DNA from: Sinorhizobium fredii
GTDB lineage: Bacteria; Pseudomonadota; Alphaproteobacteria; Rhizobiales; Rhizobiaceae
Assembly (NCBI RefSeq): GCF_002944405.1
Contig: NZ_CP024310.1
Coordinates: 1,054,001-1,118,000, forward strand
Direction: 5' to 3'
Length of the DNA stretch: 64,000 nt
Positions 63,056-64,000 of this stretch are shown here, piece after piece; the first letter of the stretch is position 1; each line of letters starts with the position of its first letter. The notes below the pieces were generated by a model that was not told the DNA's origin, did not search any database, and saw only the letters and a program-made list of their open reading frames with translations. The translations under genes were made by a program, and so were the position numbers.

Positions 63056-63361
63056 TCAGGCTGATATCGCAGTCTTTGCTTCAGCGCTTCGCAGTTCGTG
63101 GCGCGGCGTCACCATAACCAGCGGCATGCCCGCCTCCAGGCAGGCCGCGATGAAGGCCTCCCGGGCCACCGCCGCCGGTGTCATCCTGTTCAGTGCCCGC
63201 AGGCAGGTGCGCAGCGCGCGCTCGTAGCGCTCTCCTTTGCGCAGCGGCCACTCGTTCTCGAGAAAATCGACAGCCTCGTAAACTGAGGTGAAGGTCCGTT
63301 CCAGGCCGTTTGAGAGGCGCACTGTCAGCGGAATCGTCCAGGGAATCTCATTGAGAAGCAT
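63056..63361 (-). CDS. DUF982 family protein
   Basis: 101 residues of the small DUF982 family found mainly in rhizobia and often present in many copies. The pattern is W..PLTVRLSNG, YEAVDFLENEWPLRKGERYERALRTCLRALN, where the WP-x4-G-x-x-Y core and the Cys are typical. Function is unknown. ATG 63361 follows GAAAGGAGGAAAA, a strong ribosome site; the longer upstream frame is not supported. It is divergent from the Hsp20 gene. Confidence 0.85.
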   Translation of the reverse strand: MLLNEIPWTIPLTVRLSNGLERTFTSVYEAVDFLENEWPLRKGERYERALRTCLRALNRMTPAAVAREAFIAACLEAGMPLVMVTPRHELRSAEAKTAISA

Positions 63362-63517
63362 TTTTTCCTCCTTTCTGATGCCGTCAATGGATCGCACGCA
63401 CAGAGATATTTGGCGTCGAAAAGCCAGATTCAAGAACCCAACAAGCCCGAGCCGCGCACTTCTTCTCCAGGCCGCCGCGGGGCGCCCGAGAAGCGGTGAA
63501 ATGGGCGTGAAATGCCT

Positions 63518-63545
63518 CTTGAATCCATGGTTCGAGTAACTAAAT
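63518..63545 (+). promoter_or_regulatory. Possible RpoH (sigma-32) promoter of the Hsp20 gene
   Basis: CTTGAA (63518-63523) matches the heat-shock -35 core, and CTAAAT (63540-63545), 16 bases later, is a weak match to the rhizobial RpoH -10. It lies about 100 bases before the Hsp20 start, leaving room for a ROSE leader. Confidence 0.4.
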
Positions 63546-63641
63546 CGATCGTGTGGGCCGCCTTTCAGGGGTCTCACGGTCGAGGAGCTCCGGCCTCTTC
63601 GGCGCTCGTCATCGTCCATGTTGCTCAAGGAGGATATGGCT
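63546..63641 (+). ncRNA. Candidate ROSE RNA thermometer in the Hsp20 leader
   Basis: The leader ends TTGCT (63621-63625) followed by AAGGAGGATATGGCT and the start. The UUGCU anti-Shine-Dalgarno box, able to pair with AGGAG through a G-G mismatch, is the hallmark of ROSE elements, which lie before small heat-shock genes in rhizobia and melt at heat. Upstream GC-rich segments can form further hairpins. Folding was not computed. Confidence 0.6.
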
Positions 63642-64000
63642 ATGAGAACAACCTTCGATTTTTCGCCGCTGTCACGCTCCAGCGTGGGCTTCGACCACTT
63701 GTTCGAACTGCTCGACTCTGCAAACCGCATGGCACCGGCCGACAACTGGCCGCCTTACGACATCATGCGCGTTGGCGAGAGCCAGTATCGCATAGCGATG
63801 TCGGTTGCAGGCTTCAGCCCGGACGAACTCACCATCACGCACGAGCAGCGGCTGCTCGTCGTCAGCGGTGAGAAGGTCGGCGAGGACAATGCGGAGTATC
63901 TCTATCGCGGCATTGCCGCTCGTAACTTCGAGCGCCGCTTCCAGCTTGCCGACCATGTGATGGTCACCGGCGCAAACCTCACCAACGGTTTGCTTACGAT
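63642..64000 (+). CDS. Small heat-shock protein Hsp20/IbpA (3' end cut by window)
   Basis: 119 codons are visible, starting MRTTFDFSPLSRSSVGFDHLFELLD, where the first 20 residues are typical of class A rhizobial small heat-shock proteins. The alpha-crystallin domain follows: YDIMRVGESQYRIAMSVAGF, LTITHEQRLLVVSGEK and YLYRGIAARNFERRFQLAD. Such proteins bind unfolding proteins as large oligomers. ATG 63642 is 8 bases after GGAGG; ATG 63636 is too close to it. The gene runs off the window; probably about 35-40 residues are missing. Confidence 0.92.
   Translation, partial: MRTTFDFSPLSRSSVGFDHLFELLDSANRMAPADNWPPYDIMRVGESQYRIAMSVAGFSPDELTITHEQRLLVVSGEKVGEDNAEYLYRGIAARNFERRFQLADHVMVTGANLTNGLLT

Overview
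The window looks like part of a large accessory replicon (megaplasmid or chromid) of a rhizobial alphaproteobacterium, most likely Sinorhizobium/Ensifer. This is inferred from uniformly GC-rich coding sequence, rhizobial-type palindromic intergenic repeats, a DUF982 protein, a ROSE-like leader before a small heat-shock gene, the density of ABC transport operons, and a phn block next to a hut block. No rRNA, tRNA, insertion sequence, phage gene or CRISPR array was seen.

Layout. 1-4.8 kb: the end of a phosphonate uptake/C-P lyase locus (two PhnE permeases, a DUF1045 2H-type protein, PhnM, PhnN), with a candidate PHO box and closed by a clear terminator. 4.9-10.35 kb: histidine utilisation genes hutI-hutH-hutG-hutU behind a HutC-type palindrome. 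10.4-19.4 kb: a poorly understood catabolic island with two M81 (MlrC-like) metallopeptidases, a GH20 hexosaminidase, an SDR, an RpiR regulator, a RidA protein, an NTF2-like protein and an MFS efflux gene broken by two frameshifts. 19.4-22.9 kb: LysR divergent from RidA, a class V aminotransferase and an SDR lacking the usual YxxxK. 22.9-28.8 kb: a CUT1 sugar ABC operon led by a Gfo/Idh/MocA dehydrogenase. 29-32.8 kb: an OsmF-YehYXW type osmoprotectant importer. 33.2-38.2 kb: single genes (DUF4126, MerA-like flavoprotein, TauE/SafE, an unknown secreted protein, DDAH-like hydrolase, OsmC). 38.3-48.8 kb: DeoR, deoxyribose-phosphate aldolase, ALDH16-type two-domain aldehyde dehydrogenase, FucU/RbsD mutarotase, PfkB kinase and a CUT1 ABC importer, which together read as a deoxyribose or related deoxysugar pathway. 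48.9-55 kb: GntR regulator, PotABCD-like importer and an Asp/Glu/hydantoin racemase. 55.1-63 kb: a thioester alpha-2-macroglobulin with a PAN domain, followed by pbpC, whose 5' part carries an in-frame palindromic element. 63-64 kb: DUF982 and a truncated Hsp20 gene.

Two patterns cross these regions. All four genes for ABC solute-binding proteins are followed at once by a strong stem-loop or palindromic repeat before the next gene of the operon, which would favour binding-protein mRNA. Several operons also carry palindromes of the class expected for a regulator encoded beside them (DeoR, GntR/FadR, RpiR). The best candidates for new biology are the DeoR-ALDH16 deoxysugar operon, the double M81/RidA island, and the repeat-derived segment inside PbpC.
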